This document shows, in pieces, positions 25,734 to 35,360 of a DNA stretch of 64,000 bases; position 1 is the first letter of the stretch; every line of letters starts with the position of its first letter. This DNA comes from Heyndrickxia oleronia (GTDB taxonomy: Bacteria > Bacillota > Bacilli > Bacillales > Bacillaceae_C), in assembly GCF_017809215.1 (NCBI RefSeq), contig NZ_CP065424.1:3442001-3506000 (forward strand). The letters are read 5' to 3'. The translations under genes were made by a program, and so were the position numbers. A model generated the notes under the pieces. It was not told the origin of the DNA. It ran no database searches and saw nothing but the letters and a program-made list of their open reading frames with translations.

Positions 25734-26002
25734 ACATCTACTCTCCCTTCTATTTGAAAGTTATGAAGGGACTGTTCCCCCATAAAAAGGCCAGTGTATG
25801 ATAGTTAATAAAAGTTGCTATATTTTGAAAAACTTCCACTTTAATAAATAATATTTTACACTTGTACTCCTATTTTATGATAAAAGTGAGTTAATTGGAA
25901 ATAAAATATCTTCCCAATTTTAAAATCCACTAATACCCATAAAAGATGAAGTTAGCTACTTATTATTAACCTTATTAAAAGCTTCTTTTTTCTGCATGCA
26001 TA
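25734..26002. other. Intergenic region upstream of mecA
   Basis: AT-rich DNA with no gene. It must contain the mecA promoter on the - strand, but I could not settle on one candidate. The dispersed repeat copy E follows directly. The stretch 26116-26365 beyond that copy is also AT-rich, and I see nothing in it. Confidence 0.5.
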
Positions 26003-26115
26003 GTGTTTTTTCATTAAGCTAGGTGGTGTAATTTGATGCTTTGATCAAAGCCCACCTCCAGCTTTTACACCTAATAAATGATTCAGCAGTTCTAGGGATT
26101 GCGGCACTTTTCTTA
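26003..26115 (-). repeat. Dispersed intergenic repeat, copy E
   Basis: Read on the - strand it gives AAGAAAAGTGCCGCAAT, AGAACTGCTGAA, TTTATTAGGTGTAAAAGC, GGAGGTGGGCTTTGATCAAA and GCAT. The order matches copies A-D, but the core palindrome has changed to GCTTTGATCAAAGC, a compensated change that keeps it self-complementary. Confidence 0.72.
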
Positions 26116-26365
26116 GTAATAAAAATGGTGTTGCAATCTTCAACCGATATTTATTATTTAAAACCTAACTTCATTAGAAACAATGTTTCAGAAAAGGGCA
26201 TTCCATATAGACTTTTAGTAAATTTCTAACTGCCAAATTTTACAACTCACAACAGAGTGTTAGTTATGTGCTTATTGTTTTGCTAATTTTAGCTGATTTA
26301 TATAAATTATTCAAGACAAAATTTTCTGTAAAATAATTGATAGACTCCAAGCATGTTATGAAACA

Positions 26366-26415
26366 AAACGCCTTCATCCAATTAATGCTGGTATGAAGGC
26401 GTTTGGCGATAAAAA
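26366..26415 (-). terminator. Terminator of spx
   Basis: AAACGCCTTCAT / ATGAAGGCGTTT, a 12-bp perfect stem with a 15-base loop, 32 bases after the spx stop. The T-run on the - strand side is interrupted, so it may also work from the other side. Confidence 0.78.
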
Positions 26416-26435
26416 AACATTTATTTAAATCTAAT

Positions 26436-26831
26436 TTAGTTTACAAGTTTCTGTGCCTCGATTAATTGGTAAGTACGAACTTTACGTGGTAAGAAACGAC
26501 GTATTTCATCCTCATTATATCCAACTTGAAGACGTTTTTCATCAACTAAAATCGGACGTCTAAGCAATCCTGGATTTTTTTGGATTAATTTATATAACTT
26601 TTGAAGTGGATATGTGTCTAAATCTACATTTAACTTTTGGAAAGTTTTTGAACGAGTAGAAATAATCTCGTCTGTACCGTCCTCAGTCATTCTCAAAATA
26701 CCTTTAATTTCATCTAAACTAAGTGGTTCAGAAAAAATATTTCTCTCTTTATATTCAATGTTATTTTCCTCTAGCCAAGTTCTTGCTTTCCTACATGATG
26801 TACAACTAGGTGAAGTGTATAATGTTACCAT
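26436..26831 (-). CDS. spx: Transcriptional regulator Spx
   Basis: ArsC-like regulator that binds the RNA polymerase alpha C-terminal domain and controls thiol-stress genes. The redox switch CTSC is at Cys10 and Cys13, Gly52 and Arg60 (needed for polymerase contact and activity) are present, and RPILVD and the C-terminal ClpXP recognition tail end in QKLVN. The 131-aa length is exact for Spx. SpxH, encoded nearby, delivers it to ClpXP. It follows yjbC on the same strand as in the B. subtilis yjbC-spx operon, but a wide gap suggests its own promoter. Confidence 0.97.
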   Translation of the reverse strand: MVTLYTSPSCTSCRKARTWLEENNIEYKERNIFSEPLSLDEIKGILRMTEDGTDEIISTRSKTFQKLNVDLDTYPLQKLYKLIQKNPGLLRRPILVDEKRLQVGYNEDEIRRFLPRKVRTYQLIEAQKLVN

Positions 26832-26900
26832 TTATCATTCACACTCCTTAACTATATTTTGTATTCATCATTCAATACAAATGATGAATAAGGATTTTAT

Positions 26901-26931
26901 ATTATAGTAATAAATTTAAAATCATTGTCAA
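26901..26931 (-). promoter_or_regulatory. Probable sigma-A promoter of spx
   Basis: On the - strand, TTGACA (26926-26931) and TATAAT (26901-26906), both consensus, with a long 19-base spacer. It lies about 70 bases upstream of the ATG. B. subtilis spx also has promoters inside the yjbC-spx interval. The rest of 26832-27178 is AT-rich and I see no gene in it. Confidence 0.55.
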
Positions 26932-27178
26932 TTTAGCTTATAACACACTCATTTAGATTAAAATGACTTTAAATTAAAAATCTATATTATGTATTATACA
27001 CTATTTGTACAATAATGAATATAGTTTTTCAAAAAATGAGTTTCGTCCCTTATAAAAATGACAGCCCTGTGACAATAGTCATATAGATGTGTTGCCAAAT
27101 AACTACACCCTACTTCGTATATTTCCTATAATAACAACACCTATTTTCTATCATTGATTATCAATCTCAATCACTATT

Positions 27179-27751
27179 TTATAGATCGTTTAAAATATCT
27201 TCATGATTATTTTCATTAAAAGTTACAACATCATGTACTGGTTCATATGAGGCACCATAGAATTTTTCATCTTTATAGGTATGAATGAGATTATATGTTT
27301 TTACAACCGCTTCATATATTTCCTCCTCATTGCCATGTCCTGGGGACCAATAGAGAATTTCCATTTTATTCACTTCATTCGTAGCCAATGACCTACGAGC
27401 GTAACCGATGGATGACGCATGCTCAAACCCTTCCCGTTTATAGAACTTTAATCGTTTTTCAGTATCTGAATCCTCATAGTCTACTGGTTCTACTTCAAGA
27501 ATAATTGGTTTTTCCTTTTTCTTCATTTTTTCCATCAATTTATGGCCAATGCCTTGCCCACGGGATTCCTTTGAGACAAAAAGATAATCGATAAAAATAA
27601 AGTTTGGCAGTTCTGCATACATTAAAACATGATAAGGCCCCTCATCTTTATGATAAATATCCTTTCTTTCCTTTAATAGAGCTTCCATATGCTCTTTTGA
27701 TTTCATTTCCTCTATGGGAAAATATTGATTGAGCTTTTCATACCAATGCAT
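27179..27751 (-). CDS. yjbC: GNAT acetyltransferase YjbC
   Basis: GCN5-type N-acetyltransferase, 190 aa. Acetyl-CoA-binding motif A is SRGQGIGHKLMEKM near 83-96, followed by ILEVEP. The C-terminal third (ILYWSPGHGNEEEIYEAV) is characteristic of the YjbC group. Substrate unknown. In B. subtilis yjbC is cotranscribed with spx and stress-induced; the order yjbC-spx is kept here, with 347 bases between. Confidence 0.88.
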   Translation of the reverse strand: MHWYEKLNQYFPIEEMKSKEHMEALLKERKDIYHKDEGPYHVLMYAELPNFIFIDYLFVSKESRGQGIGHKLMEKMKKKEKPIILEVEPVDYEDSDTEKRLKFYKREGFEHASSIGYARRSLATNEVNKMEILYWSPGHGNEEEIYEAVVKTYNLIHTYKDEKFYGASYEPVHDVVTFNENNHEDILNDL

Positions 27752-27838
27752 CGATTTATTTCCTCTCTATTACTTTTATGATTATATTACCCATCACATT
27801 TTCCTTTAAACCGAATTCCAATTATTTTCCCCTTTTTA

Positions 27839-27867
27839 TTGACATTTTGTTCCCTCTCAGATATACT
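27839..27867 (+). promoter_or_regulatory. Sigma-A promoter of the trpS T-box transcript
   Basis: TTGACA (27839-27844), a 17-base spacer and TATACT (27862-27867). It directly precedes the T-box leader. Confidence 0.82.
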
Positions 27868-27873
27868 ATGGTA

Positions 27874-28160
27874 AAATTTTATTATCGATATAGCTATGAT
27901 AAAGAATAGTACATTTGATTTTTGCTTTTTAGAGAGTTTGTGGTTGGTGAAAACAAACAAGCAAAGCTTATGGAATGGACTTTTGAGCATCAAAAATGAA
28001 CGGATTTTTTTGATCTTATTAGTTTTTGGCGATTAATCTCTCGTTAACGAGATTCCATGTTTTACACATGGTACTAAGCTGGCTAATTTTTTTAGCACTT
28101 AGGGTGGCACCGCGGATCAAACCATTCGTCCCTACTTTTATAGGGATGAATGGTTTTTTT
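27874..28160 (+). promoter_or_regulatory. Tryptophan T-box riboswitch leader of trpS
   Basis: The T-box AGGGTGGCACCGCGG is at 28101-28115 and pairs with the NCCA end of uncharged tRNA. A probable specifier UGG (Trp) lies at 27976-27978 in a GAATGGAC specifier-loop-like context. The 5' end is estimated from the promoter. Uncharged tRNA-Trp would favour the antiterminator and let transcription reach trpS. The specifier was picked by eye. Confidence 0.9.
28119..28160 (+). terminator. Regulated terminator of the T-box
   Basis: AACCATTCGTCCCTA / TAGGGATGAATGGTT, a 15-bp stem with a 6-base loop and a T-run. It begins just after the T-box sequence and competes with the antiterminator. Confidence 0.9.
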
Positions 28161-28213
28161 GTTGTTTGGAGAAAAAGAACTGATCATGAAAATCCTATAC
28201 AGGATTCTCATGA

Positions 28214-29254
<1,041 letters not shown>

Positions 29255-29268
29255 TAATTGGTTGGTAT

Positions 29269-29299
29269 AAAAACTACAGATATGTCTGTAGTTTTTTTT
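29269..29299 (+). terminator. Terminator of trpS
   Basis: AAAACTACAGA / TCTGTAGTTTT stem with a 4-base loop and eight T residues. Confidence 0.9.
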
Positions 29300-29423
29300 A
29301 TGCTTTTAATTAAATAATGTTGCTATTCTACAAGATTATCTCACAATAAGCAAAAAGATTAGTAATGGAAAATAGCTGTTTTTTAGATAATGTTCCTATT
29401 TAGAAGGAAGTGCCTTAACTACT

Positions 29424-29458
29424 AAAAAAAACTTGTAAAAATACAAGTCTTTTCCTTT
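29424..29458 (+). terminator. Terminator-like hairpin
   Basis: ACTTGT / ACAAGT short stem with A-run before and CTTTTCCTTTT after. It lies between trpS and the peptide gene and may act as a second terminator. The stretch 29300-29423 holds nothing else that I can see. Confidence 0.5.
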
Positions 29459-29516
29459 TATAAGATTATACGACGAAAAAATAAAAATAAATTATTAAAA
29501 ATAGAGGAGGAATTAC

Positions 29517-29627
29517 ATGAATGTTTGGAGTATTAATAATATAGAGAATATAGGGGGTGATATTCATGAAAAAATCAATAATTTCTATTGTTTCCGGTCT
29601 GGTTTTATTAACTTGCTTGTCATTTAG
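29517..29627 (+). CDS. Possible 36-aa ORF overlapping the secreted-peptide gene
   Basis: ATG at 29517 follows an excellent site (AGAGGAGG, 29503-29510). The frame encodes MNVWSINNIENIGGDIHEKI and 16 more residues, then stops inside the next gene in another frame. It has no recognised motif. It may be a leader whose translation carries ribosomes to the second start, or a chance frame. Confidence 0.35.
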   Translation: MNVWSINNIENIGGDIHEKINNFYCFRSGFINLLVI

Positions 29628-29736
29628 TCCACTTGCACAAACTGCAAGTGCGAAGAATAATGAAAATATTCATGACGGTGGTGGAACACCAGCTCCAGGT
29701 TGTAATAACAAAGGGGTTTGTCATGGTACAAATTAA
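29566..29736 (+). CDS. Small secreted peptide with two cysteines
   Basis: A 56-aa product from the ATG at 29566 after AGGGGGTGA. It has a classical Sec signal peptide: Lys-Lys, a hydrophobic core, then AQTASA before the likely cleavage. The predicted mature part is about 27 residues: KNNENIHDGGGTPAPG, then CNNKGVCHGTN, with two Cys six apart that could form a disulfide. I know no family. It could be a secreted signal, a bacteriocin-like or a small wall-associated peptide. No immunity, processing or receptor gene lies next to it. A terminator follows. Confidence 0.7.
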   Translation: MKKSIISIVSGLVLLTCLSFSPLAQTASAKNNENIHDGGGTPAPGCNNKGVCHGTN

Positions 29737-29751
29737 TAACAAGTAAAGTGA

Positions 29752-29779
29752 TTAAGGCTGTCAAAAGCGACAGCCTAAT
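29752..29779. terminator. Bidirectional terminator between the peptide gene and yjbA
   Basis: TTAGGCTGTC-type stem: TAAGGCTGTC / GACAGCCTAA with a 6-base loop between two convergent genes. T-runs are weak. Confidence 0.65.
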
Positions 29780-29788
29780 CAATATCAC

Positions 29789-30535
29789 CTAATTAACTTT
29801 CGGTCCATGTTCTAACTCCCATAACTTTTCAAAAAAAGGTTGTCCTTTAATTAAATTCTCACATAGATTAGAGTGTTTCTCAGTCCAGCCATTCTTCACA
29901 TCTTCATACAGTCGTTTCCAGACATCCTCAAAATCCATTACTTGGATTTCCGCATAAAGTTCGGGCGACCATTCAGTATACCAGTAACGTATTTCCGCGG
30001 CGTTTTTAGAAGAATATAATTGATCTAACGCCATAAAAAGTAATTGTTTGAGTTGTCTTTCCTTTCTTGTGAGACCGCACATAATTTCAGGATTAGGTGA
30101 GAGAATATGATGCTCTTTGATCGCCTGTTCTTTTTCAAAAGTATATTTCGCCGGTTCATGTTGACCAATCATCTCATAAACTAATTGTTCTTGTCGTGGA
30201 ATTAATCTACTTTTTCTTATTGGAATATTATAACCAATCGTATCTACTGCCAATATCCCTTTTCCATCAGTAATAACAAAACAATAATCCAGTTGTACAC
30301 GTTCATGATTTTTTCTTAAAAAGGCTTTTTGGTATACTTCATTCATCAATTCCGAAGGAAGTTCACTCAAATCATTTTCTATGTAATTAAATAATACGGG
30401 TTCAACGAATAGAAGTGGGACCTGATCTAATAATTCTATCGTATCATCCCTTCTCCATTCATGAAAATGGCAAATATTATATCCATTTTCTTCCCCTTCA
30501 AACCAATTTACCCACACATCATGAAGATACAGCAT
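29789..30535 (-). CDS. yjbA: YjbA-family (DUF3603) protein
   Basis: A 248-aa cytoplasmic protein without membrane segments. The N-terminus [20 protein letters not shown] and the [20 protein letters not shown] segment are, as far as I can tell, characteristic of the YjbA/DUF3603 family. No function is known to me. Its placement directly downstream of the app operon equals that of B. subtilis yjbA. Confidence 0.82.
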   Translation of the reverse strand: MLYLHDVWVNWFEGEENGYNICHFHEWRRDDTIELLDQVPLLFVEPVLFNYIENDLSELPSELMNEVYQKAFLRKNHERVQLDYCFVITDGKGILAVDTIGYNIPIRKSRLIPRQEQLVYEMIGQHEPAKYTFEKEQAIKEHHILSPNPEIMCGLTRKERQLKQLLFMALDQLYSSKNAAEIRYWYTEWSPELYAEIQVMDFEDVWKRLYEDVKNGWTEKHSNLCENLIKGQPFFEKLWELEHGPKVN

Positions 30536-30658
30536 TTTATTAACCCCCTTGCATCAACTGTTTATCCAACAGTATGGGCAAAGGGCAGTAAAAATATTCC
30601 TAACCTAACAGAATAATGATAATGTAATTTTGTTAAATAAAATTATAATAAAAATAAA

Positions 30659-30687
30659 AAACCCCTACCATACTGGTGGGAGTTTTA
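30659..30687 (-). terminator. Terminator of app operon copy II
   Basis: On the - strand, AAACTCCCACC / GGTAGGGGTT with a short AGTAT loop and a T-run, 6 bases after the appC stop. Confidence 0.85.
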
Positions 30688-30692
30688 CATTA

Positions 30693-31595
30693 TTATGATT
30701 TTGGATTTAATGCATCTTTTAAACCTTCCCCAATAAAGTTAATAGAAAGAATTACCAAGGTAATAATAATGGCGGGAGGTGCCCATATCCATGTTTTATA
30801 CTGTAAAACATCAGGTTCTTTTGATGAAGATAACATATTGCCCCAGCTAGGAACTTCTTGAGGTACTCCAAATCCTAAATAACTTAATCCTGCTTCAACG
30901 ACAATCATGGAAGCAAATGTTAAACTTGCTTGAACGATAATTGTAGAAAGCACATTAGGCAATAGATGCTTCATAATTACCTTAACAGAAGAACAGCCAA
31001 TTGAGACAGAAGACAAAACATATTCATTCTCTTTTTCTGCAAGTATTTTACTTCTCACAATCCGTGCTGCCCCACCCCAACTCAAAAAGCTAATTACCAA
31101 AATTAGAACCCAAGTTCCAGACACTTTACCAAATAATATCGTATTTAACACAATAACAAATACCATAAATGGAAAGTTTAGTACAAAATCTGTAAAGCGC
31201 ATTAAAATACTATCAATGACGCCACCAAAATAACCAGCGATAGATCCGACGATTGTTCCAAATAAAATTACTAAAAAAGTACAGGACAATCCAACTAATA
31301 GGGAAACCCGTCCACCATACAGCAATCTAGTAAAAACGTCTCTTCCACTTTTATCTGTTCCTAAAAAATGCTCGGAAGATGGAGATAATGACATTTGACC
31401 TATATTAACCCTTGAGATATCTTGCGTTGTTATATATGGCGCTAGTATAGAGATGACAGCCACAATGACTAAAAATACCAAACTAACCATAGCTAATTTG
31501 TTCTTGACAAATTTCCTTCGAGCAATGGCCCATGGAGAATGGCTTTTTGGTTTTTTGCCAAGAGGTTGATTAGATTTTTCCGTTACAATTTCCAT
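30693..31595 (-). CDS. appC: Oligopeptide ABC transporter permease AppC (copy II)
   Basis: Inner-membrane permease, 300 aa. It has an N-terminal membrane segment (about 30-50), then the BPD_transp_1 core with the permease loop SWGGAARIVRSKILAEKENEY (EAA-like region near 190) and EAGLSYLGFGVPQEVPSWG. GGGAGG precedes the ATG. It pairs with AppB to form the channel. It is nearly collinear with copy I (36653-37555), differing at scattered conservative positions. It is the last gene of the operon. Confidence 0.92.
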   Translation of the reverse strand: MEIVTEKSNQPLGKKPKSHSPWAIARRKFVKNKLAMVSLVFLVIVAVISILAPYITTQDISRVNIGQMSLSPSSEHFLGTDKSGRDVFTRLLYGGRVSLLVGLSCTFLVILFGTIVGSIAGYFGGVIDSILMRFTDFVLNFPFMVFVIVLNTILFGKVSGTWVLILVISFLSWGGAARIVRSKILAEKENEYVLSSVSIGCSSVKVIMKHLLPNVLSTIIVQASLTFASMIVVEAGLSYLGFGVPQEVPSWGNMLSSSKEPDVLQYKTWIWAPPAIIITLVILSINFIGEGLKDALNPKS

Positions 31596-31607
31596 GCCAT
31601 ATCCTCC

Positions 31608-32573
31608 CTATTCCACTCGTATCCTTGGATCTACGACTCCATATAATATATCAACAATTAAATTCCCGAACAGGGTTAAAAACGAGAACATCATTGTCAA
31701 TGTCATTAACACAGGATAGTCATTAGTAGTTACTGATTCAATAAACAATTGCCCTATTCCAGGAAATGTAAATATTGATTCAGTAATAATTGCTCCACCA
31801 ATAAGATTTACGATATCAAAACCTAAAAAAGTTACTAGTGGAATAATTGAATTTCTTAAAATATGAACATTATAGATTTTGCTTTCCTTTGTTCCTTTTG
31901 CCCTTGCCGTTCGAACAAAGTCTTTTCGACTGTTTTCAATAATATCATTCCGTAAAAATTGAGTGTAGCTTGCCGTACCTAAAAGACCTAGAATAATTGC
32001 AGGCAAGAGAACATGATGAATCCTACTTAACCAGTATTCAAATGTTCCATCAGTTATTGTAATATCAACTGATCCATTCGATGGAAATAAATTTAGTTGG
32101 AATGAGAAGAAATAAATGGCGAAAACACCTGCAACAAAAGAAGGAATGGCTAACCCCAGATAGTTTAAACCACCGATCAGATTATCACCGATTGTGTATG
32201 GTTTTCTCCCTGCATAGGATCCCATTATAAATGCAAGAATATATGTAATTACTAGAGAGGTAAATCCTAAAAATATTGTATTCGGCAACCGTTCTCCAAT
32301 CACATCGGTTACAGCCATTTTATAACGGGTTGATTTTCCAAAATCTCCTTGAACAAAATCTGAAATCCAGCGAAAATATTGTACATATATTGGATCATTA
32401 TATCCTAATTTCTCACGCATCTGTTCAATATACTCAGGACTGGTATTTGTTGGATCAATTTCTCCACCGAAGGGATCCCCTGGCATTAACATAGCCAGGG
32501 TAAACACAACAATGGAGATAAGGAGTAACATTGGAATCATGCCTAATAATCTTCTAATACTATACTTCAACAT
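31608..32573 (-). CDS. appB: Oligopeptide ABC transporter permease AppB (copy II)
   Basis: Membrane permease of about six segments, 321 aa from the second ATG (MLKYSIRRLLG), which has AAGGAG 7 bases upstream; an ATG two codons earlier is too close to that site. The conserved loop RTARAKGTKESKIYNVH contains the EAA-like ATPase-contact region, followed by LRNSIIPLVTFLG. With AppC it forms the pore for peptides delivered by AppA. Copy I at 37567-38532 is very similar. Confidence 0.92.
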   Translation of the reverse strand: MLKYSIRRLLGMIPMLLLISIVVFTLAMLMPGDPFGGEIDPTNTSPEYIEQMREKLGYNDPIYVQYFRWISDFVQGDFGKSTRYKMAVTDVIGERLPNTIFLGFTSLVITYILAFIMGSYAGRKPYTIGDNLIGGLNYLGLAIPSFVAGVFAIYFFSFQLNLFPSNGSVDITITDGTFEYWLSRIHHVLLPAIILGLLGTASYTQFLRNDIIENSRKDFVRTARAKGTKESKIYNVHILRNSIIPLVTFLGFDIVNLIGGAIITESIFTFPGIGQLFIESVTTNDYPVLMTLTMMFSFLTLFGNLIVDILYGVVDPRIRVE

Positions 32574-32608
32574 GCTCATTCTCCTTATCTGTTACAACAT
32601 CTTGTAGA

Positions 32609-34339
32609 TTATTTCTGTTCCAACCACCATTCATGAGAACTATTTGTTCCATTTACGCCTAAAGTTAATCCTTTCAAACGTTTACTTGCAGCATAAACTT
32701 CATCCACTTCACCAACTGGAATCATCGGAACTTCTTCATTGACAAGTTTTTGCCAATCAACATATAATTGTTTACGTTTTTCTTGGTCAGTACCAACAAT
32801 ACTAACATCTAACGCATCTGCTAATAATTGATCATTATCTTTATTTACCCAACGTGGGAAATTCCATAATGCATCTGATGTCCAAGTAGCAGAAGGGTCT
32901 GGATCTGCACCTGTACTCCAACCACCAAAGAAGACTTCCATAGATTTATCTGCTTTTTCAAGCATGTCATAATAAAGGTTTGAATCTATCATTTTTAAAG
33001 AAGATTTAAGACCTACATCTTCCCAATATTGTGTAAGTGCTTTGGCACGTGCTTCAAATGTTGGGTTATCCGTCGCATAATGGCTAAAGTTTACAACAAA
33101 TTTTTTCCCTTTTGGATCTTCACGGAAACCGTCTCCATCAACATCTTTATATCCTGCTTCATCCAGTAATTGCTTAGCTTTCTCAGGATCATATTCATAT
33201 TGATTAGGTAAGTCACTATTATCTGCTGAAATCCAGTGTGCAGTTGGAACCGGACGGTTTACTGGCTTACCTAGGCCAAAGAAGAAAGCTTTCGTCCATT
33301 CTTCACGATTCATTGCATAAGCCATTGCTTGACGTAGTTTCTTATCTTGATATTTATCGTAATTCATGATATTTTTACTTCCATCCCATGTACCCATTCT
33401 AAAACCTACGTAGTAATAAGATAATCCTGGAGCTTTTAATACTTCCACATTATCTAATTTTTGTACTTCTTCATAGTTACTTGGATGGAATGAAGTCATA
33501 TCCAATTGACTATTTTTCAATTCTCCAATGACAAGGCTCGGATCGATTACTTTTAAAATAATCTTTTCAATATGTGGTTTACCTTGCCAGTAATCATCAT
33601 TTCGTACAAATTCAATTGATTCACCAGGAACAATTTTATTTATTTTAAACGGACCAGTACCAACTGGATTTTGTCTTACTTGTGGTGATTCAAGCATATC
33701 CTTTACAGCTACACCTTCGAATTCTTTTCTTGACATAGGATATGTCCAAACATTTTCTAAGTTATTCACACGAGCTTTATCAAATGTAATTTCAATATTA
33801 TAATCATCAATCTTTTTCAAACCTGAAATTTCTTTTGCTTTACCATCATGATAAGCTGCAGCACCTTCAATAGTTTTTACATTTTCATATCGAGGTCCTT
33901 CATAATCCTTATCAGCAAGTGTTTCAATTGCAAATATCCAGTCATCAACTGTTAATTCTTCGCCATTATGCCATTTAACGCCTTTTTTAAATGTAAATTT
34001 AAATACCTTATTATCATCAGTTTCCCAAGAAGCAATCTTAGGAATAGGTTTTAATTGATCATCATAGGTAATTAAACCATCATCAAAAAAGTCAATAACT
34101 TCAGCATCAACCGCATCTTTATAGAAGTTTATATTGAATAAACCTTTTGGTGCACTATCAAGGGCATAAACCATCGTTCCACCTTCTTGTGGACCACTAG
34201 CAGATTCGCCTTGTTTTTCTGTATCTTTGCCTTTTCCACTATCGCTCGTTCCTGTCTTTTCCTTGCCACTACAGGCAGCAAGAAACATTGACATCACTAA
34301 CATCAGTGCTGCCAATATTAATATGGATTTTTTCTTCAA
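32609..34339 (-). CDS. appA: Oligopeptide-binding lipoprotein AppA (copy II)
   Basis: Extracytoplasmic substrate-binding lipoprotein (SBP family 5), 576 aa. The signal MKKKSILILAALMLVMS ends in the lipobox LAAC with lipidated Cys23. A Ser/Gly/Lys linker follows, then the SBP_bac_5 fold (GGTMVYALDSAPKGLFNINF, then WHNGEELTVDDWIFAIE and QNPVGTGPFKI). I start at TTG 34339 because the GGGGGGA ahead of it is the ribosome site; the open frame continues five codons upstream through that site. It differs from copy I in many surface and linker positions, so peptide preference may differ. Confidence 0.93.
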   Translation of the reverse strand: MKKKSILILAALMLVMSMFLAACSGKEKTGTSDSGKGKDTEKQGESASGPQEGGTMVYALDSAPKGLFNINFYKDAVDAEVIDFFDDGLITYDDQLKPIPKIASWETDDNKVFKFTFKKGVKWHNGEELTVDDWIFAIETLADKDYEGPRYENVKTIEGAAAYHDGKAKEISGLKKIDDYNIEITFDKARVNNLENVWTYPMSRKEFEGVAVKDMLESPQVRQNPVGTGPFKINKIVPGESIEFVRNDDYWQGKPHIEKIILKVIDPSLVIGELKNSQLDMTSFHPSNYEEVQKLDNVEVLKAPGLSYYYVGFRMGTWDGSKNIMNYDKYQDKKLRQAMAYAMNREEWTKAFFFGLGKPVNRPVPTAHWISADNSDLPNQYEYDPEKAKQLLDEAGYKDVDGDGFREDPKGKKFVVNFSHYATDNPTFEARAKALTQYWEDVGLKSSLKMIDSNLYYDMLEKADKSMEVFFGGWSTGADPDPSATWTSDALWNFPRWVNKDNDQLLADALDVSIVGTDQEKRKQLYVDWQKLVNEEVPMIPVGEVDEVYAASKRLKGLTLGVNGTNSSHEWWLEQK

Positions 34340-34370
34340 TGTTTTTCCCCCCAAATATTATTCTTTTCAT

Positions 34371-35360
34371 TTATTCATAGAGTACACATGCCACTTGGTG
34401 TCCCGGCTTCACCTCCTTTAATGAAGGCTTTCTTTTTGAACATTCATCTCTCGCTACAGGACATCTTGTATGAAACGGACAGCCAGACGGGGGATTAACA
34501 GGACTAGGTACATCCCCTTGGAGAATAATTCGTTCTTTTCGTTTGCGTGGATCAGCTTCAGGAATAGCTGAAATTAATGCTTGAGTATATGGATGAAGTG
34601 GTTCTGCATATAAACTAGATTTATCAGCTATTTCTACTAAATTTCCTAGATACATTACCCCGATTCGATCACTCATATGTTTTACCACGCTTAAATCATG
34701 AGCAATAAAAAGATAGGTTAAATCAAATTCATTCTGCAACTCTTTTAATAGATTTAGAACTTGCGACTGTACAGAAACATCCAAAGCCGATACTGGTTCA
34801 TCAGCAACAATTAGTTTTGGCTTTAATGCTAATGCCCTTGCAATCCCTATCCTTTGTCTTTGTCCCCCTGAAAACTCATGTGGATATTTATAATAAGCAT
34901 CTTCAGGTAAACCTACTTTTTGTAATAATTCCAACACTTCGAGTTTCAAGTCTTTCATGCTTTTGCTAGTAAAGTTTCTTATCGGTTCAGAAACAATATC
35001 ACCCACCATTTGTTTTGGATTTAAAGATGCATATGGATCTTGGAATACCATTTGAAAGTCCTTCCTTGCAAGTCGTAACTCTTTGCCTCCAAGATTGGTG
35101 ATATCTTTTCCATCAAAAATTATTTTTCCAGAAGTAGGATTTAATAATTTCAAAATCGTTCTACCTGCAGTAGATTTTCCACATCCCGATTCACCAACTA
35201 ATCCTAAAGTTTCACCTTTATTAATCACAAAACTCACATCATCAACTGCTTTAACTTCAGCAATTGTTCTTCTTAAAAACCCGCCTTTTACTGGATAATA
35301 CGTTTTTAGATTTTGAATCTCTAATAATTTCTCTTTATTTTTTGTTGCTGTATTACTCAT
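34371..35360 (-). CDS. appF: Oligopeptide transporter ATPase AppF (copy II)
   Basis: ABC ATPase, 329 aa, the App length. Walker [10 protein letters not shown], signature SGGQRQRIGIARAL, Walker B KLIVADEPVSALD and the switch His (IAHDLSVV) are all present. The C-terminal oligo_HPY zone ends with Cys-rich GCPFHTRCPVARDEC, which can hold an iron-sulfur cluster in this group. The ATG overlaps the AppD stop (ATGA), so the pair is coupled to give a 1:1 heterodimer. Confidence 0.93.
   Translation of the reverse strand: MSNTATKNKEKLLEIQNLKTYYPVKGGFLRRTIAEVKAVDDVSFVINKGETLGLVGESGCGKSTAGRTILKLLNPTSGKIIFDGKDITNLGGKELRLARKDFQMVFQDPYASLNPKQMVGDIVSEPIRNFTSKSMKDLKLEVLELLQKVGLPEDAYYKYPHEFSGGQRQRIGIARALALKPKLIVADEPVSALDVSVQSQVLNLLKELQNEFDLTYLFIAHDLSVVKHMSDRIGVMYLGNLVEIADKSSLYAEPLHPYTQALISAIPEADPRKRKERIILQGDVPSPVNPPSGCPFHTRCPVARDECSKRKPSLKEVKPGHQVACVLYE

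Noticed and set aside
26041..26229. Open + strand frame over repeat copy E
   Set aside because: It overlaps the repeat core, has no ribosome site and is not seen in the other copies.
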